From Pseudonocardia sp. HH130630-07 (GTDB lineage: Bacteria; Actinomycetota; Actinomycetes; Mycobacteriales; Pseudonocardiaceae), in assembly GCF_001698125.1 (NCBI RefSeq), contig NZ_CP013854.1, positions 3,968,001 through 4,032,000 on the forward strand: DNA of 64,000 bases, in the 5' to 3' direction. The notes beneath the pieces are model-generated. The model did no database searches. It was not told where the DNA came from and saw nothing but the letters and a program-made list of their open reading frames with translations. Shown in pieces: positions 61,056-64,000 of this stretch (its first letter is position 1; each line of letters starts with the position of its first letter). A program made the position numbers and the translations under genes.

Positions 61056-62324
61056 TCACAGCGGCCGCGGTTCGGGTAGCAGGTTGCGCCACTTGTCCAT
61101 CGGGTCGCCCGCCGCCGAGACCTGCCGGATCACTCCGTCCCGCCCGACGAGGACCTCGGGCGCGGGGGGCACGTTGAGGAACTCCATGTGCTGGGTGGCG
61201 CAGTACGCCCCGACATCGAGGATCGCGAGGTGACAGGTCCCGTCCACCCCGTCCGGCACGGGGTACTCGCCGGGCAGCACGTAGTCGTTGCGCAGGATCG
61301 TCCGTCCCCGGATGCTGGCGGGCCTGCGGTCCAGCAGGTCGTGCGCGTCGCACCGGAGCGGGCGGAACCCCGCGTCCAGGAACATGACGTTGTGGCGTCG
61401 CTCGCGCAACTGCGCCGACGGCATCAGCATGCGGGAGCCGTCGGTGACGACGATGTCGGACACGGGGCTCGACAGGACCGGGCGCTCGATCTTGAGGAGC
61501 AGTGCACCGATGTCGGCGAGGACGTCGCGGGCCGGCTCGAACAGGAACCGGACGTGCTCGGGAACCCGGTACCGGTCGGAGATCCGGCGCAGCGCCCGGA
61601 AGTACTCGTTCCAGTCGAAGTGCTTGTCCTCGTCCTCCCACGCCTCGTACACGAATCCGTGTCCACCGGCGAAGTTGACGGAGTCCACGCGCGGGAAGTT
61701 CGCCTGCATGATGCCGAACAGCGTCTCGATGATATTGATCATCTCGTCGCGGGTGTTGCCGCTGCCGGTGTAGACCTCGAAACACTCCAGCCGTCGGCCG
61801 TGCCGCTCCAGCAGCCGGGCGAGTTCGTCGAGCTCGCCGTACTTGATCCCCGGTTTCCCGCTGCCGAGGCTGTCGATCCGGGCACTGATCGAGGGTGATC
61901 CGAGACGCAGGGCGGTCTCCACCTCGTTCAGGCTCGACAGGAACGTCGGATGGCCGGCCCGGCTCCAGTAGGCCAGCTCGTCGTCGCCGACGTGTCCCGG
62001 CGAGACGATGAAGTCGTCGAAGCCGTGCCGGAGTGCGAGTTCGTGTTCGTTGGGCAGTTGCAGGAGCAGCCCGACAGCCAGATCGCGGAACGGGGCCAGC
62101 ACGTGCGGATTGGAGTTCGGGAACAACGGCACGTAGAGCTTCACCCGGTCACCCAGACCGGCGTCCCGCGCCGCTCCGGTGATCCGGTCGACATTGCGTC
62201 GTAGCCGTTCCTCGCTGTAGACGAAGGTCGGCGTGCCGACGGCTCGTGCTATCGACGAGAGATCGCAGTTCGACACCCATGACGTCTCGTAGTTCGGCGA
62301 ATAGACGGCCGGTGCAGTGTCCAT
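61056..62324 (-). CDS. Fold-III PLP decarboxylase-like protein lacking the canonical lysine
   Basis: A 422-residue relative of diaminopimelate/ornithine decarboxylases. The barrel and beta domains are complete: CFEVYTGSGNTRDEM (~175), VNFAGGHGFVYEAW (phosphate loop, ~200), RFLFEPARDVLADIGALLLK (the EPGR-like motif, ~243), LRCDAHDLLDRR (the CxxxD active-site loop, ~310) and AILDVGAYCATQHMEF (PLP tyrosine, ~368). But where the family has Y-A-x-K-A-N the sequence reads YVPLFPNSNPHVL (~62), with Phe at the lysine position. It may be inactive, bind substrate without Schiff-base chemistry or use another residue. Start: ATG 62324, alternative ATG 62336. It heads the run of genes to the left. Confidence 0.82.
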   Translation of the reverse strand: MDTAPAVYSPNYETSWVSNCDLSSIARAVGTPTFVYSEERLRRNVDRITGAARDAGLGDRVKLYVPLFPNSNPHVLAPFRDLAVGLLLQLPNEHELALRHGFDDFIVSPGHVGDDELAYWSRAGHPTFLSSLNEVETALRLGSPSISARIDSLGSGKPGIKYGELDELARLLERHGRRLECFEVYTGSGNTRDEMINIIETLFGIMQANFPRVDSVNFAGGHGFVYEAWEDEDKHFDWNEYFRALRRISDRYRVPEHVRFLFEPARDVLADIGALLLKIERPVLSSPVSDIVVTDGSRMLMPSAQLRERRHNVMFLDAGFRPLRCDAHDLLDRRPASIRGRTILRNDYVLPGEYPVPDGVDGTCHLAILDVGAYCATQHMEFLNVPPAPEVLVGRDGVIRQVSAAGDPMDKWRNLLPEPRPL

Positions 62325-62466
62325 GAGCACTCGCATCTTCCGAAGGATCGGGGCGGGCCGCTCGTCGAATGGAGAGCCCGAACATCGAGTTCGGTTCGCC
62401 CCGCTGCGGGTGAGGACGATAAGTACTTTCCGGCGCAAGAGGCAATGCGGCGAGCCGCAGTGCACT

Positions 62467-62481
62467 CGTATGTCGCATACG
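62467..62481. promoter_or_regulatory. Candidate operator upstream of the decarboxylase-like gene
   Basis: CGTATG-TCG-CATACG is a perfect 6+3+6 inverted repeat, about 143 bp before the start codon. Between them, on the minus strand, TTGCCT and TACTTAT could serve as -35 and -10 elements with slightly short spacing. Confidence 0.4.
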
Positions 62482-62556
62482 CCGGCGGGAGCGCGGTGAC
62501 GGGGGCGCGCGGGCGGGGCCCGTACCGGGCGGAGCCGCCCCGGCGCGGTACCGGGA

Positions 62557-63819
62557 TCAGGTCCGGCGGGTCCCCGTCCCGGGCGCCGGACCCATTCCGA
62601 GCGCCCTGGCCAGCTCCGGCGTGGGGTGCACCGGCACCGGGCCGTAGGCGTTGCGCCGGGCGGAGCGGCGCCGGACCGCGGGCAGCCGGGTCAGCAGCTG
62701 CAGGAACCCGGGCGGCGTCATCGGCCGTCCCCGCTCCCGGGCCCGTGCGACGGTGCGTTCCACCCGTACCTGCTGGTCCTGGACGGTGACGATCGCCGGC
62801 TCCCGCTCGGCCTGCACCGCGGCGAGGACGTGGTCGCCGGGCGCCCCCGTGCGCAGTGCGGGGACGAGGTGGCCGGCCGCGGCGAGCGCGTCCTGGGCGG
62901 CCATCAGGATTCCGTTGCCGCCGACCGGGGAGATGACGTGCGCGGCGTCGCCGAGCAGCAGCAGGCCGGGACGGTGCCAGACCGGCACCCGGGAGATGTC
63001 GACCGACAGCAGGGTCGTCGCGTCGAAGCCGGTGATCAGGTCCACCCGGTCGGCCAGCCAGGGCACCCGCTGTGCGATCTCCCGGCGCACGGGGCCGATG
63101 CCGGCCTCGCGCAGCGCCGGGTAGCCGCCCTTGGGCAGTGACAGCCCGACCTGCCAGCGGCCCGGCCCGCCGATCAGGCCGACGTAGTGCCGCTCGCCGA
63201 AGTAGAGGTCGACGTCGGCGTCCGCCGGGTCGCCGTCGCGGTGGGGCAGCGCGCACCACAGCAGGTCCGTGGTGGCGCCCTGGGACCGCGCGGTCATCCC
63301 GGCGAGCGTGCGGACCCGGGAGAACCGTCCGTCGGTACCGACGACGAGATCGGCCGCGATCTCGGTGCCGTCCCGCAGCCGGACGCCGCGGACGGGGTCC
63401 CCGGCCGTGCCGGAGCCGAGCAGCCCGTTCACCGCGGCGCCGGTGCGCAGCGTGAACGACGGCAGCTCCGCCGCCCGTCCGGCGAGGAAGTCGAGGAACC
63501 GGGCCTGCGGCATCAGCGCGACGTAGTCGTACGGGGTGTCGAGCAGGCCGTAGTCGGACGTGGTGACGGTCCCGCGCGGCGTGCGGAACCGGAACTGGCG
63601 CGCCCGCACGTGCGGAAGGTCCAGCAGGGCCGCGGCGAGCCCGAGCCGGTCGAGCAGCTCCAGGGTCCACGGGTGCAGCGAGTCGCCGCGGAAGTCCCGG
63701 TCGAAGTCCTGGTGGCGCTCCAGCAGGGTGACCGGCAGTCCGGCCCTGGCCAGCAGGTAGGCCAGCAGCATGCCGCCGGGTCCGCCGCCGACGACGACCG
63801 TGCGTCCAGGGGTGTCCAC
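62557..63819 (-). CDS. FAD-dependent aromatic hydroxylase-type monooxygenase
   Basis: A 420-residue class A flavoprotein monooxygenase. VVVGGGPGGMLLAYLLARAG (~9) binds ADP of FAD, ADLVVGTDGRFSRVRTLAG (~155) is the DG motif and LLLGDAAHVISPVGGNGILM (~280) the GD motif. Substrate unknown; polyketide or phenolic hydroxylation is typical. The GTG at 63819 is used. A dyad 20-36 bp upstream may be its operator. The upstream gene on the same strand ends 10 bp away. Confidence 0.9.
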   Translation of the reverse strand: MDTPGRTVVVGGGPGGMLLAYLLARAGLPVTLLERHQDFDRDFRGDSLHPWTLELLDRLGLAAALLDLPHVRARQFRFRTPRGTVTTSDYGLLDTPYDYVALMPQARFLDFLAGRAAELPSFTLRTGAAVNGLLGSGTAGDPVRGVRLRDGTEIAADLVVGTDGRFSRVRTLAGMTARSQGATTDLLWCALPHRDGDPADADVDLYFGERHYVGLIGGPGRWQVGLSLPKGGYPALREAGIGPVRREIAQRVPWLADRVDLITGFDATTLLSVDISRVPVWHRPGLLLLGDAAHVISPVGGNGILMAAQDALAAAGHLVPALRTGAPGDHVLAAVQAEREPAIVTVQDQQVRVERTVARARERGRPMTPPGFLQLLTRLPAVRRRSARRNAYGPVPVHPTPELARALGMGPAPGTGTRRT

Positions 63820-63828
63820 CCCCCGATG

Positions 63829-64000
63829 TTAGCTCGCTGAGCGAGTGTCTCGCTCGTCGAGAGAGTTGAACTGCGGGAGCGGTCGCCGGCACAGGAACGT
63901 GCGGGCCGGCGGCGGGTTGCGCCACTCGGTCGCGGTCTCCACGACCTCGTCGAAGTGCGTGTCGAGCAGGTCGCGCAGGTCCCGGACCCGGTTCGGCAGC
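63829..64000 (-). CDS. C-terminal end of an unidentified gene
   Basis: Only about 56 residues are visible before the right edge. They read LPNRVRDLRDLLDTHFDEVV and then ETATEWRNPPPARTFLCRRP in a charged, coding-like frame, with a TAA at 63829-63831. I cannot assign a family from this fragment. It is transcribed toward the monooxygenase gene 10 bp away, so the two may share a message. Confidence 0.55.
   Translation of the reverse strand, partial: LPNRVRDLRDLLDTHFDEVVETATEWRNPPPARTFLCRRPLPQFNSLDERDTRSAS
63839..63855. promoter_or_regulatory. Operator-like inverted repeat before the monooxygenase
   Basis: GAGCGAG-TGT-CTCGCTC is a perfect 7+3+7 repeat, overlapped by a second dyad CTCGCTGAGCGAG at 63833-63845. 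It lies within the last codons of the upstream gene. Confidence 0.45.

Overview
The window comes from a high-G+C actinomycete. Most coding genes have strong third-position G/C bias, GTG starts are common, and the gene content is actinobacterial: HelR, DUF3090 and SCO1664-type proteins, an SCO6745-type protein, DUF5703, an XRE/TPR regulator and a PucR regulator. The overall look suggests Pseudonocardiaceae, but that is an inference. Layout: (1) 1-7.2 kb holds a secreted hydrolase, a quinone oxidoreductase, a GlxA/AraC regulator broken by a small transposable element, a TetR regulator with a clear operator, a lipoprotein peptidase, a membrane protein and a truncated FAD monooxygenase. (2) 7.2-19 kb is an insertion graveyard. 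It contains a decayed serine-recombinase tail, an IS1380-type element interrupted by a MITE that is itself interrupted by a second IS1380-type element, a visibly lower-GC DUF6119/TIGR04141-like gene with a frameshift, a two-gene methyltransferase unit, three IS5-superfamily elements, a frameshifted excisionase-type gene and a phosphotransferase gene split by an IS. (3) 19-57 kb is mostly ordinary chromosome: a tRNA-Leu, a peptidase, an amino-acid permease with a PucR regulator, uppP, a phosphatase-DUF3090-SCO1664 run, helR, gnd, and a glycerol regulon (aquaporin, two glycerol kinases, glycerol-3-phosphate dehydrogenase, IclR regulator). Transporters, TerC, a WYL regulator and an L-asparaginase follow. 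(4) 55.7-62.3 kb is a one-strand gene run that I could not match to a known pathway.

The strongest repeated structure is a 165-bp non-autonomous element (MITE) present four times (2305, 9086, 36459, 58539). It has GAGCCTTTTTCAACCTG terminal inverted repeats and a 3-bp ACT/AGT target duplication. Removing element plus one duplication (168 bp, 56 codons) restores a continuous reading frame in three separate genes: an AraC regulator, a DUF2127 membrane protein and a trimethylamine-dehydrogenase-like flavoprotein. Two full-length transposase-bearing elements at 14941 and 17390 share the GAGCCTTT end and the same target duplication, so they point to the kind of transposase that moves the MITE.

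The most unusual gene set is the run on the minus strand from 62324 down to 55666. In order it encodes a fold-III PLP decarboxylase-like protein with phenylalanine where the Schiff-base lysine is expected, a YggS-type PLP protein, a TMADH-like iron-sulfur flavoprotein (now split by a MITE), an apparently catalytically complete indole-3-glycerol-phosphate synthase with no other trp gene nearby, a LysE-type exporter and a free-standing B3/4 (PheRS-beta editing-like) domain. Three of the junctions are overlaps or short gaps, which supports co-expression. The combination suggests metabolism of an unusual amine or amino acid with export and possibly translational quality control, but the product is unknown.

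Regulatory DNA that can be read directly includes a TetR operator-like palindrome at 4231, a 28-bp perfect palindrome between the PucR regulator and the permease, an IclR-type palindrome in the glycerol divergent promoter, three 17-bp palindromes at the MarR gene, and several hairpin terminators.
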